Made by a program: the position numbers and the translations under genes | Shown here: in pieces, positions 11,787 through 35,982 of the stretch | Numbering within the stretch: the first letter of the stretch is position 1 | Layout: each line of letters opens with the position of its first letter | Origin: Cololabis saira | Taxonomy: Eukaryota > Chordata > Actinopteri > Beloniformes > Belonidae | Direction of reading: 5' to 3' | Assembly (NCBI RefSeq): GCF_033807715.1 | Contig: NC_084592.1 | Location: 25,071,001-25,135,000 of the forward strand | DNA length: 64,000 bases | Notes under the pieces: model-generated | Told to the model about the DNA's origin: nothing | The model's input: the letters and a program-made list of their open reading frames with translations, nothing else | The model's database searches: none

Positions 11787-13519
11787 CTTGTGTGAGTGCA
11801 TGCTTCTGCAAAGAGAGGAGTGGGTTATTTGCGTGCGAGAAATGTTCTACTGTTCAGCACGCATATGACCGCGTGTCAGCTTGTGTGTGCTGATTAAAGG
11901 CAGTCAGGCCTCAGTGATCAGGCCTTTAACTGTCCCTGCACTCCGAATGCCAAACACAGCCGTGCATTCCCAGTGCAGCCGAGTGTGGAGATTGCACGGT
12001 CAGACCACTCTGGACAACCTCAAAGGTCCACAGCTGTGCGCGTGCATGCATTTATTCCTGTCTCAGTGTTTGAGTTTTTGTTCTTCACTCACATAAAGAT
12101 AAGGAAACATTTTAAATTGAATCTACCAGCATCAATTTCCTGCATACGCACTACTGGTTAGGTGTGTGTGTGTGACTCCATTTAAAACTATGAGTTATTT
12201 CACCATCTCCTGCATGCACTGCAATATAACGATGTTTACCCAGTTAAGATCTATGAATACAGCACTTGGATGTGAACATTAGTTTCTGATGACTTTAAAG
12301 TAACACGGAAGGCTTTTTGATGTTAAAGCAGCAGTTTGAATCTCGTTTGAAGGAATATTTGATTACTTTTGAAAGCGTCTCCTCCCTCTCACGGTTTTCT
12401 TTCTTTCCTACAGAGAAAAACCAATCAAAGTGACTTTTCCAGTTATCTCTTGTGACAACCGCGTATTGGTTCGTGGTCTTATGCCACGCATAAACAATTA
12501 AATTAGCTAACAGAGCTACAGCGACCAAGCAAGCCAGAGCAAAACTAAATCATGGACTGTCTCAGAAAAACAATTTAACCTCAACACCCACAGGGACTGA
12601 ACTCAAAAATGCAATGGTTCCTTTGAGCTTATTTAGAGAGAATAGTGACATGTGGGGGCAAACAAATTAAGTTATGTGGACTTTGCTGATCTTAGTCATA
12701 TTGAGCAGATATGTATACACCTTGATTGCAATATTGTAATATAGTCAAATCTGGTTTATGTGGGATTTTGTGACAAATACTGTAAGCAAGTCCAGCATAG
12801 TGCGATCCTGAGATTGGGATGTTTGAGCAGTATTTTTTATACAGACGGTTCTAGTCTGTATAGAAATACTGCTCAAACATCCCAATCTCAGGGAAACAAT
12901 ATGGGCATTTCTTATTAGTTAAACTATGCACTGTAACATGAAAGTGTGAAGATGAATGGATTACATATTGCTTTTCATGAAGACATAACCAGTTTGTGGA
13001 ACTCAAAGAATGTATTACTTTTAAATATGAAACATATACAAGTCATTTTGTACCTGTAGATTCATTTAAATAAAAGAAATTAGATAATAGAGAAAAATCC
13101 AAATTCTAATTAGGGTGTGATGATAATGTGCGTAATTCGTATGTGTGCTGTCTATGATGCTGTTATGTCCGACCATATCTATGATATATGATGAGAAAAA
13201 GAAGGTTAATGATGACATCGTCTTGTCACAAGCTTTAACCACTGTCATCAACATCAGGAGTTACAACATTCAGGTCAGCATGTTATCATCCTCCCACTGA
13301 TGTTGATGAAAAACTACTGAAAAAATCGTGAGTTGTTATAATCAACACGTACCATTATAGTACAGAACAAATGCTGGGTTTGCAAACAAAACAACTTGGG
13401 AATGGTCTCTCAGAACAGACGCTGTTTGTAAGTAGGGGTCCAATTGTCTAGCTTTGAGAAGATGTTGTGCATTCTTTGTTGACGGTTTATGCTTCCCTGT
13501 TCACCATTTCCTTAGCCTG
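11787..13519. other. Intronic sequence with a long hairpin at 12807-12892
   Basis: No gene seen. The only structured element is the hairpin listed separately. Confidence 0.5.
12807..12892. repeat. Hairpin with 40-bp arms and 7-nt loop
   Basis: Left arm 12807-12846 and right arm 12854-12892 are near-perfect reverse complements; the only difference is in the T-run before ATACAGAC (one extra base and one mismatch). The loop is GGTTCTA. The size fits either a microRNA-like precursor or a small quasi-palindrome created by template switching. No terminal duplications were seen, so it is not obviously a transposon. Confidence 0.9.
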
Positions 13520-13720
13520 CTATGGGGAGAACAAGTATTTGATACACTGCCGATTTTGCAGGTTTTCCCACTTGCAAAGCATGTAGAAGTCTGTAATTTT
13601 TATCATAGGTACTCTTCAACTGTGAGTGACAGAATCTAAAAAAAAATCCAGAAAATCAAACAATTGTATGATTTTTAAGTAATTAATTTGCATTTTATTG
13701 CATGACATAAGTACTTGATC
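13520..13720 (+). repeat. Left terminal inverted repeat of the Tc1 element
   Basis: Reverse complement of 14931-15131 with scattered differences; the inner end reads GACATAAGTACTTGAT. It includes the segment around TCACTCACAGTTGAAGAG (complement) and an A-run before it. Transposase-binding repeats would be expected at the outer and inner ends, but this is inferred from the family. Confidence 0.9.
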
Positions 13721-13889
13721 ACCTGTCAACCAGTAAGACTTCCGGCTCTCACAGACCTGTTTGTTCTTCTTTAAGAAGCCCTCCTGTTCTTCACTCATTA
13801 CCTGTATTAACTGCACCTGTTTGAACTCGTTACCTGTATAAAAGACACCTGTCCACACACTCAATCAAACAAACTCCAACCTCTCCACA

Positions 13890-14912
13890 ATGGCCAAGAC
13901 CAGAGAGCTGTGTAAGGACATCAGGGATAAAATTGTAGACCTGCACAAGGCTGGGATGGGCTACAGGACAATAGGCAAGCAGCTTGGTGAGAAGGCAACA
14001 ACTGTTGGCGCAATAATTAGAAAATGGAAGAAGTTCAAGATGACGGTCAATCTCCCTCGGTCTGGGGCTCCATGCAAAATCTCACCTCGTGGGGCATCAA
14101 TGATCATGAGGAAGGTGAGGGATCAGCCCAGAACTACACGGCAGGACCTGGTCAATGACCTGAAGAGAGCTGGGACCACAGTCTCAAAGAAAACCATTAG
14201 TAACACACTACGCCGTCATGGATTAAAATCCTGCAGCGCACGCAAGGTCCCCCTGCTCAAGCCAGTGCATGTCAAGGCCCGTCTGAAGTTTGCCAATGAC
14301 CATCTGGATGATCCAGAGGAGGAATGGGGGAAGGTCATGTGGTCTGATGAGACTAAAATAGAGCTTTTTGGTCTAAACTCCATTCGCCGTGTTTGGAGGA
14401 AGAAGAAGGATGAGTACAACCCCAAGAACACCATCCCAACCATGAAGCATGGAGGTGGAAACATCATTCTTTGGGGATGCTTTTCTGCAAAGGGGACAGG
14501 ACGACTGCACCGTATTGAGGGGAGGATGGATGGGGCCATGTATCGCGAGATCTTGGCCAACAACCTCCTTCCCTCAGTAAGAGCATTGAAGATGGGTCGT
14601 GGCTGGGTCTTCCAGCATGACAACGACCCGAAACACACAGCCAGGGCAACTAAGAAGTGGCTCCGTAAGAAGCATTTCAAGGTCCTGGAGTGGCCTAGCC
14701 AGTCTCCAGACCTGAACCCAATAGAAAATCTTTGGAGGGAGCTGAAAGTCCATATTGCCTAGCGACAGCCCCGAAACCTGAAGGATCTGGAGAAGATCTG
14801 TATGGAGGAGTGGGCCAAAATCCCTGCTGCAGTGTGTGCAAACCTGGTCAAGAACTACAGGAAACGTCTGATCTCTGTAATTGCAAACAAAGGTTTCTGT
14901 ACCAAATATTAA
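13890..14912 (+). pseudogene. Tc1 transposase, full-length frame broken by one TAG stop
   Basis: This frame is 340 codons from ATG to TAA, the normal length for fish Tc1 transposases, but codon 291 (14760-14762) is TAG. The surrounding Gln-rich context (TAG-CGA-CAG) suggests a CAG to TAG change. Residues 1-110 form the paired-like DNA-binding region with helix-turn-helix segments (for example T-I-G-K-Q-L near 27-32). The catalytic triad is intact upstream of the stop: D153 in W-S-D-E-T-K, D244 in [10 protein letters not shown], and E279 in D-L-N-P-I-E-N. The glycine-rich box (H-G-G-G near 187-190) is also present. Beyond the stop the frame stays open and continues the conserved C-terminus to K-Y and TAA. 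Only the last 50 residues would be lost. No frameshift was seen. Confidence 0.93.
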
Positions 14913-14930
14913 GTTCTGTTTTTCTGATGT

Positions 14931-15131
14931 ATCAAATACTTATGTCATGCAATAAAATGCTAATTAATTACTTAAAAATCATACAATGTGATTTTCTGGA
15001 TTTTTTTTTTAGATTCTGTCACTCACAGTTGAAGAGTACCTATGATAAAAATTACAGACTTCTACATGCTTTGCATGTGGGAAAACCTGCAAAATCGGCA
15101 GTGTATCATCAAATACTTGTTCTCCCCACTG
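14931..15131 (-). repeat. Right terminal inverted repeat of the Tc1 element
   Basis: Inverted copy of 13520-13720. Its outer end, ending in CCCCACTG next to TA, looks better preserved than the left one. Confidence 0.9.
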
Positions 15132-15133
15132 TA

Positions 15134-17690
<2,557 letters not shown>

Positions 17691-18387
17691 TCAGGTTGGG
17701 GATGACAGCTCAATGCCAGGGCTAATTGAGGTGTATAGTATTGATGAAACCTCAACTCTAATGAGCTTTAGCCAATTAATCTATCGATTTACATGTAAAT
17801 TGCTCCACAAAGGTTATTAGCTGCAGCTGCCATCTGCATGTACTTATCATGCTAATGTTGCACTGACTGACACATCCACAGAATTTAAGAGTTGAGAGAT
17901 AGAGGTATGGGAGATGGTGCAATGATATGACTGCTAGATAGTTGATAGATTGAACTGCATTGTATTATAAGCAGAATAGGATTTTTACATTCATTCAGCC
18001 CAGTTACATTCAACTCTAGTCAACACCACAGGACACACTTTTGAATTAAAAAAACAAAAACAAATATATTTGCTGCTGCATGGGGTGGATTATCTTACCA
18101 GTGCAGTAGGCCTATATATAATTATTAAACATTTCTCAAGTTGTTTTTCTTTTAACATGTGGAAAAAATACACGTTTAAACAATGTTAAACACATGCTTA
18201 ACTTATTGTATTATTCAAGATATACACTAAATTATCAAAACCTCTGTCAGGCTGCTCCACACATTCAAAAATGATGCACTTTGCTTTGATAACAAACATC
18301 AAGGCATCCTAATGAAGCATACTTTAAGGGATAGTTTGTTTTTGAATTCTGATGGTTAGCTAGTCTAACAGCTATATATAAAGCATT
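17691..18387. other. Intronic sequence, nothing recognised
   Basis: AT-rich, without coding or repeat signature that I could support. Confidence 0.5.
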
Positions 18388-19044
18388 ATGCCACCAGAGT
18401 CCTTACAAACACCAGGAAACTGGACCGCATTACACTGGTCATGATATACTACACTGGCTTACAGTGAGTCAAAGGATAGAGTTTAAAATCTTACTGCTGG
18501 TTTACAAAGACCTGAATGGTCTTGGACCAAAATACATGCTAGATCTGTTAGTTCCTATGAAGCTCCCAGACCCCTGAGGTTCATCTGGATGTGGTTTGTT
18601 CTGGTTCCCAAGAACGAGAACCAAGCAAGGTGAGGCAGCGTTCAGTTATTCTGCTCCTCACCGGTGGAACAAACTTCCTGTAGACCTGAGGTCTGCTCCA
18701 ACTGTCAGCTCCTTTAAATCAGGCCTAAAAACATTACCGTTTACTCCGCATACTCTTAAATACTTACCTGCTGTACTCTACTGCCCTTATTTTTAACAAC
18801 TTGTGCTTTTTATTATGTTACCTCTTTTCTTATCATTTTATCTAATTTATTTGTTATTTACTCTTAAATCAGCAACTTGTGCTTTTTATTATTTTACCTC
18901 TTTTCTCATAATTTTATTTCATTTTATTTGTTATTTACTGTCTAATTATGTCTTGCCGCTTTTAATGTCGATGTAAAGCACTTTGAATTACCTTGTGTTG
19001 AATATAAATAATCTATATAAATAAATTTGCCTTGCATTGCCTTA
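18388..19044 (+). mobile_element. L2-like LINE, 3' end with C-terminal ORF fragment
   Basis: From 18388 the + strand reads, with frameshifts, A-T-R-V-L-T-N-T-R-K, then H-W-L-T-V-S-Q-R-I-E-F-K-I-L-L-L-V-Y-K, then F-W-F-P-R-T-R-T-K-Q-G-E-A-A-F. It goes on to A-P-H-R-W-N-K-L-P and S-F-K-S-G-L-K-T. This ordered series is the conserved C-terminus that follows the reverse transcriptase in L2-type LINEs of fish. The 3' UTR ends with GTAAAGCACTTTGAATT and the short tail TTGCCTTGCATTGCC, typical of L2. The UTR contains a tandem duplication of about 76 bp (18797-18872 and 18873-18940). The element is strongly 5'-truncated. Confidence 0.8.
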
Positions 19045-19255
19045 TGAACATATATTTATTATGCGCCAATTACAGCTGTTCCCAGAGCCGCAGCGCGTGA
19101 CGTCACTCGCCTGAATTTTACTGGAAAGTACCAAGTTGTAAAGGGGGTGTTTTCAGAGCACACCTCTTTCCCAGGTAACTCTGGACACCCCCATGTGTTT
19201 GCTATTTTGGTTTAGCCCAACCCACTGACTAGAGACGGATCGATTGTAAAGTAAA

Positions 19256-19420
19256 ATGACAATATCCGGTGATTTGTTGAACTCTGTCATATCAAAGACA
19301 AGTGCAGTGTGGCAGAATTTCATAAAAATAGACAATGGAAACAAAGTCGAATGCAAACTTTGTAAGCAACAGTTTGGATATCACAGCTCCACATCAAACA
19401 TGGTGTATCACCTGAAAACG
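19256..19420 (+). pseudogene. BED-type zinc-finger exon of a hAT-like transposase
   Basis: An ATG at 19256 opens a 55-codon frame with S-A-V-W-Q-N-F, C-K-L-C-K-Q-Q-F-G-Y-H and Y-H-L-K-T. This is the first part of a BED zinc finger (two Cys, first His) as found at the N-terminus of hAT transposases and ZBED proteins. The frame ends exactly at ACG followed by GTAAGC (19421), a good splice donor, and the second His would be in the next exon. A perfect TGACGTCA site lies upstream at 19098-19105. No downstream exon of the same family was recognised, so it is probably an orphan remnant. Confidence 0.6.
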
Positions 19421-19602
19421 GTAAGCCAACTTGCCCCGTCCGTTTTGACAATGTGAACATATCAGAATTGACATATTTTTCAATGTTTTAGTCTAATAAT
19501 TGTTTTGATGTTGAGCTCCGATCCACCTGTGTGCTGCTTAGGCTGACGCCGTCGATTTAACGCGGAACCATAAATCAGGCTTCAACGTAACTAGCGTCGT
19601 CG

Positions 19603-19715
<113 letters not shown>

Positions 19716-19806
19716 CTAGCTGTGGTGTGGGAGTGTGTTGTTTTATCAAATATATATTCTGGCATTTATTTGACTCAGTGCCTCACCAAAATATGGGTTA
19801 GCCCTC

Positions 19807-20360
19807 TAGCACCCTAAAATGTAATAGTTTCCTGAAAATGTAATAACACCTGAAAATTAACTCAATCGAAAATGTAATAAAATCCAATAATGTAATAACT
19901 TCACCAATTATGTAATAAAATATCCTGACTGATATTGTAATAACATTTTTACCAATAATGTAATACCTTATTATATTATTGGGAATTTATTACATTTTCA
20001 GGTGGGTGTTTTTTTTTTCTTCCAAAAGTGATAATGTAATACTTGACAAATAATGTAATATATATGTTAATTTTCAGTCCAGAGTTTAAGAATCTAAGAA
20101 TGTTATATACACTGGATTTGAAACCCCAGATTGACTATTGGGTTAAATTGCAGACTTTGAGTACCATGTAATAAATTCCCAATAATATAATAAGGTATTA
20201 CATTATCAGTAAAAATGTTATTACAATATCAGTCAGGATATTTTATTACATTATTGGTGAAGTTGTTACATTATTGGATTTTATTACATTTTCGATTGAG
20301 TTAAGTGCAAATTTCAGGCGTTATTACAATTTCAGGAAATTATTACATTATAGGGTGCTA
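19807..20360. mobile_element. Foldback element with repeated TGTAATA motifs (554 bp)
   Basis: Left arm 19807-19994 and right arm 20166-20360 are reverse complements, starting TAGCACCCTAAAATG and, from the other side, TAGCACCCTATAATG. They show point differences and a 7-bp indel. The left arm carries seven TGTAATA motifs (19820, 19839, 19873, 19891, 19911, 19936, 19959) spaced mostly 18-25 bp; the right arm has the mirror set of TATTACA, one of them mutated. Such subterminal motif clusters often bind transposase in DNA transposons. There is no coding capacity. The flanking target duplication could not be defined, so the superfamily is open. Confidence 0.85.
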
Positions 20361-20650
20361 CAAGCCCCACTGTAGTTGAACCAGAAAAAAAATAAATAAA
20401 TATCGCCGCCACCGTTTACAGGGCAGAATGATAGTGTCGGTCAATTATTAAAACATGACAAAACAAGGGTTTTATATAAATAATATTGGCCCTATTAATT
20501 TTGACAGGCTGTAGTGTGTAAATAATTTCAGTGCAAAACACTAGATAAAAACATTGAATTTTAATCGGAATTTGAGGGCTTCAGTCGACCAAGAATTTCT
20601 TTGGTTGATTACTGCCCTACTGGATACAGTCTGGTTGAAACTAAATTTAA

Positions 20651-21314
20651 ATGTCTGCCACAGTAGAAGATGAAGTGCTTGTCCTTCGACGCAGATCATA
20701 ATCTGTTGTCATATTTCAGATTTAGGTCAAGCGATGGTAACCAGGAACACGTAATATGCAAAGTGTACTCTAAAGGTGTTTCAGCGCCACAAGCCAACAC
20801 AACTAACTTGTTCAACCACCTAAAAACAAATCACAAAGTCAGCTACGATAAATGCATGAAGGCAAACAAAAACATTGCATCCGTTGCAAGTGTGAGTGGT
20901 TCATCATCTTCTCAATGTCCTTTAAAACAAGCCTTTACAACACTTGTTGTAAGACATGTTGAGATCACCAAAGCTATCACGTTCCATTTGGCCAAAGATA
21001 TGTGCTCAGAATTAACAGAAATGTATAATGTTAATGAGTGTAAGCAGTGTCCCATTAATTCAATTTTGTTTTTATTTCTATTTCTATTATGAAGGGACTA
21101 AAATTAAGGGCTGAAGAACTAGCACCAATTTTATTTTTATGCAAATGTTTGTAAATTAGCAATAATGTAGCACACAGATGTTATATGTTTACATGACGGT
21201 GCAATAAAAAAAAAAATAGACTAAACTCATTGAATAATCGTGATAAATAACTGTGATCACAATATTGATCAAACTAATTGTGATGATCATTTTGGCCATA
21301 CTCGTGCAGCCCTA
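20651..21314 (+). pseudogene. hAT (ZBED-like) transposon remnant: N-terminus plus right end
   Basis: An ATG at 20651 begins M-S-A-T-V-E-D-E-V-L and then shifts by one base. The frame at 20670-21092 continues with S-Y-F-R-F-R, V-I-C-K-V-Y, N-T-T-N-L-F-N-H-L-K-T-N-H, and later E-I-T-K-A-I-T-F-H-L-A-K-D-M. That order is the BED finger and following linker of ZBED-type hAT transposases. The second finger Cys is replaced by Tyr (C-K-V-Y), and the catalytic body is deleted. The remnant ends with hAT-like CAGCCCTA at 21307-21314, preceded by GGCCATACTCGTG. The left terminus was not found. Confidence 0.75.
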
Positions 21315-21509
21315 GTAGCAGATGATAAAATCATCCACCCATCCATCCTTTACTGCTTGTTGGTTGGTTCCAGGGAGGCAGAAGCTGGGAAGTCTAGTTT
21401 CCCTCTCCCTGGCCACTCATTTGGGGAAAAAATCCCAAGGTGTTTCCTGGCCAGCTGAGAAACATAGTCCATCCTGCATGTCCTGGGTCTTTCCGGAGGT
21501 CTCCTCCAA

Positions 21510-22156
21510 TGCCGCTTTTGCACTAGTATCACCTTAGCTCGGTTCTACCCGTTTTGCGCTTTTGCATTAGGGCTGAGACGGGTAGAGCCGCTCCAAGCCG
21601 ATACCTTTTTCTGTAACCATTTCAGTGAGGTTCTATAGCGGGCGGGACTATTTCTGAGGTCACCACCCTCCACGCCTCTGATTGGTCGGGGGGCGGGGCC
21701 GTCACCACCCTCCGCGCCTCTGATTGGTCGGGGGGCAGGGCCGTCACCACCCTCCGCGCCTCTGATTGGTCGGGGGGCGAGGCCGTCAAACGTTTGAATC
21801 AGGAAGCAGGAGTCAGCGCGAGGCGACTCGCGCCTAGCGGCGATTTTATTATACAGCAAAAACGTCTGTTTGGTGATCCAACTCTGAGGTGCAGATGTTC
21901 ATAAACCTGGTGGCTGTCGAGAAAAAATTAAAAAAGCGATGTAGACGGGCTGTTTTTTGCTCAGCCGCTCCCGGCTCCAGCTGATTTCTCATCTGCGCCG
22001 ACACAAACAAAGGTGTTGCGCAATCGAGTACGTCACAGCCGCTTCACCCCACCCCCCCCCCCCACTTCTCCCCTGGCAGTGCGAAAACACGTGTGGAGCC
22101 GTGTAAAGCCGCACCGAGCCGAGTCGGGCCAAGTAAGTCCTAGTGCAAAAGTGCCA
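21510..22156. mobile_element. GC-rich non-autonomous DNA element inside the LINE (647 bp)
   Basis: Left end TGCCGCTTTTGCACTAG and the inverse of the right end, TGGCACTTTTGCACTAG, differ at two positions, giving 17-bp terminal repeats. It splits the LINE between the equivalents of C-P and the following Arg/Gly-rich segment, so it inserted after the LINE. It is unusually GC-rich relative to the intron and contains 42-bp tandem repeats at 21659-21784. A second internal phrase, TTTTGCGCTTTTGCATTAGG, echoes the terminus. The target duplication is unclear, so the superfamily is not assigned. Confidence 0.75.
21659..21784. repeat. Three tandem 42-bp GC-rich repeats
   Basis: Units at 21659-21700, 21701-21742 and 21743-21784 each begin GTCACCACCCTCC and contain CTGATTGGTCGGGGGGC; they differ at only a few sites. 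Each unit carries an ATTGG, the inverse of a CCAAT box, and a GC-rich block. Because 42 is a multiple of three, the minus strand stays open with a 14-residue periodic Gly/Pro/Arg pattern, which is most likely incidental. Confidence 0.93.
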
Positions 22157-22915
22157 TAAGTGGGACATGCCTTAAAAACCTCACTGGGGAGGAGAGCCCA
22201 GACAGAGCCCAGACAATCATTTCCACCACTTGTACCCACAATCTCGTTCTTTCGGTCACTACCCACAGATTGTGACCAAAGGTGAGGGTGAGTGCATAGA
22301 TTGACTTGTAAATAGAAAGGGTTGCCTTTTGGCTCAGCTCTTTTCGCAACATGAGAGGCCGATGCTGCGCCCGCATCCTTATGGGCGGTGTACCAATCCA
22401 CCTGTCAATCTCTCGCTCCATTCTTCCCTCACTCATGAACAAGACCCCAAGATACTCTAATCTCCTCTACTTCGGGCGGGATCCAATCCCCAACCTGGAG
22501 AGGGTACTCCAGCCGATTCCATCTGAGGATCATGATCTCTGATTTGGAGTTGCTGATTCTCATCCCTGCTGCTTCACATTTAGCTATGAACCACTCCAGT
22601 GAGAGTTGCAGGTCATGGCCTGATGAAGCCCACTGAAACACATCGTCTGCAAAAAGCAGAGAACCAATTCTGAGGTCACCACATCAGACCCCCTTGGCTG
22701 CACCTAGAAATTCTGTTCATGTATTGGTGACAAAGGGCAGCCTTGGCAGAGTCCAACCCTCACCAGAAACCAGTCCGACTTACTGCCGGGAATGCAGACC
22801 ATTGCCAGCATCGCTGACGCCAAAACCACCATGGAAATGTATGGGAGTTTGTGTTGTTTTAGATGGTGAAAATAAACTCTTTGATGGCCTTTGTTCTGAG
22901 TAGCCATTAGTCTAG

Positions 22916-34545
<11,630 letters not shown>

Positions 34546-34593
34546 GTGTGTGTTCGTGTGTGTTCGTGTGTGTTCGTGTGTGTTCGTGTGTGT

Positions 34594-34670
<77 letters not shown>

Positions 34671-34695
34671 CGTGTGTGTTCGTGTGTGTGTGTGT

Positions 34696-34726
<31 letters not shown>

Positions 34727-34757
34727 CGCGTGTGTGTGTGTGTGTCTGTGTCTGTGT
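34546..34757. repeat. Compound (TG)n tract with TGTGTGTTCG repeats
   Basis: The tract opens with five copies of a 10-bp unit TGTGTGTTCG (about 34547-34596). It continues as pure TG, then shows two more TTCG interruptions and ends with TCTGTG variants. This is a layered minisatellite within a microsatellite. Confidence 0.93.
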
Positions 34758-35721
34758 CCAGCAGTGTGTCTCGAGGATGACCCATTTTTTCTTAGCGTTG
34801 AGCTCGTGTCGTCACTGGCACCAGTCAATAAAAATGTCCTGGTGTTACTTGCCATTCAAAAAGCAGGACAAAAAATGAATCACTTTCTCCCTTAAATTCA
34901 TTTGGAATAAGATTGAGGATGAGAGGCAGCCTGCTCATGTGTTAAATTCTCCTTTTTTCTCCTCCTTTCTTTCTTTTTATTCCCACAGCCGTATCACTTC
35001 CCTTCCCCTATCCACTCATCCATTGTAAACCTACAAATCTGTCTCGAGTAATGTTGATTTTTCCCCCCAGTAACAAGTCATTTGGATGAAAACTAGTATC
35101 CACTGTTATAATGTGTAGAAAGTGGATTGTGATTTATTCCAAAGCCCTAATTTTTTATACTTTTATCACTAGTTTATATAAACCTAAACCGGGCAATAAA
35201 GTAAAGGATGTAAAGCTGTCTGTTCTACATCAGTCTTCCCATATCAGCAGGAGAATGGTGACGCAGTTGCCCGTGGCAACCATTGTCACACACGCGATCA
35301 TGGGACAATGGTCAAGTCGGTTAAATCATGATGATGGTGACAGCTAGTGTCTTTGTCTCAAAGGGTATCTGGTGTACACATTATCAGTTGTGTAAAGAGA
35401 ACCACAATTTGTGTGTGTGTATGTTTCCAGGGACTCTGACACTGGAATGTGTGTATGTGTGTGTGTGTGTGTGTGTTTGGGATAGTGAGGGGGCAGTATG
35501 AGTTCAGTGTCTTCTTCAAACACAGTGGCTGGATGAAAATACACACGTGCAAGTTCTGATTCTGTGCGTGTTGCATCGAAGCAAATCTGTTCAGAGTTAT
35601 TGCGTGTGCGTGGTTGGTGTTTCCTGTAGATGTGATCAATACAGAGTCGTCTTTGTTTGTTTTGCTGCAAGTGATCATGGAAGTTTTCATCTTGTATAAT
35701 TGAAATTAAAGTCAACCGTGT

Positions 35722-35723
<2 letters not shown>
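34758..35723. other. Intronic sequence, nothing recognised
   Basis: Contains a short GT-rich tract near 35452-35475; otherwise nothing supportable. Confidence 0.5.

Positions 35724-35774
<51 letters not shown>
35724..35774. repeat. (GT)n microsatellite, 51 bp
   Basis: Pure GT run, followed about 190 bp downstream by a complementary (AC)n tract, forming a second GT/AC inverted pair in the window. Confidence 0.95.
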
Positions 35775-35775
<1 letters not shown>

Positions 35776-35966
35776 TGCTGATGATGTAGTGCATGTCCCG
35801 GATATTCTTACTGACCTGGCTAATCTCTGGTGTGTGGAGTGTGTAGGAAACAATAATTGCATCCCTGATGGATTCAGCGGGGAGTTGATCCATTCCTCTG
35901 CATGTGTGGGCCGTGTACAGTACTTGGCCTGTTTTGTCCCAGTTTATTGTCCTTCGCAGCAGCTTG

Positions 35967-35982
35967 ACACACACACACACGC

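Larger units (their letters stand above)
13520..15131 (+). mobile_element. Nearly complete Tc1/mariner transposon (about 1.6 kb)
   Basis: The element has roughly 200-bp inverted repeats at 13520-13720 and 14931-15131 surrounding one transposase frame, the architecture of fish Tc1 elements with long terminal repeats. The right end reads inward as CAGTGGGGAGAACAAG and is followed by TA (15132-15133), the expected target dinucleotide. The left end is CTATGGGGAGAACAAG, with two changes from the right, and is preceded by TG instead of TA. Decay therefore began at the left terminus. The arms otherwise match closely, so the insertion is fairly young. Confidence 0.95.
21350..22910 (-). mobile_element. 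RT-type LINE relic, minus strand, interrupted by a DNA element
   Basis: On the minus strand, from 22910 downward, the frames give P-G-S-K-S-D, V-G-L-C-Q-G-C-P-L-S-P and a FADD box as L-L-F-A-D-D-V near 22640-22666. They continue with A-S-S-G-H-D-L-Q-L-S-L, C-E-A-A-G-M-R-I-S, S-E-G-R-M-E-R-E-I-D and L-W-V-V-T-E-R-T-R. The C-terminal part near 21350-21509 contains M-D-Y-V-S-Q-L-A. These are consecutive segments of one fish non-LTR reverse transcriptase family, the same as at 8313-9175. Stops, frameshifts and a deletion after C-P-L-S-P show it is dead. The element at 21510-22156 split it after insertion. Confidence 0.8.

Noticed and set aside
14216..14680. Long minus-strand frame opposite the Tc1 transposase
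   Set aside because: It is the shadow of the real transposase frame and has no family similarity.
20418..20617. Possible further hAT miniature with CAGGGCAG and CTGCCCTA ends
   Set aside because: The ends match loosely and flanking octamers do not agree; it may be chance.
21545..21859. Minus-strand frame with 14-residue Gly/Pro/Arg repeats
   Set aside because: It follows from the 42-bp DNA tandem repeat, which is a multiple of three. There is no start context or similarity.
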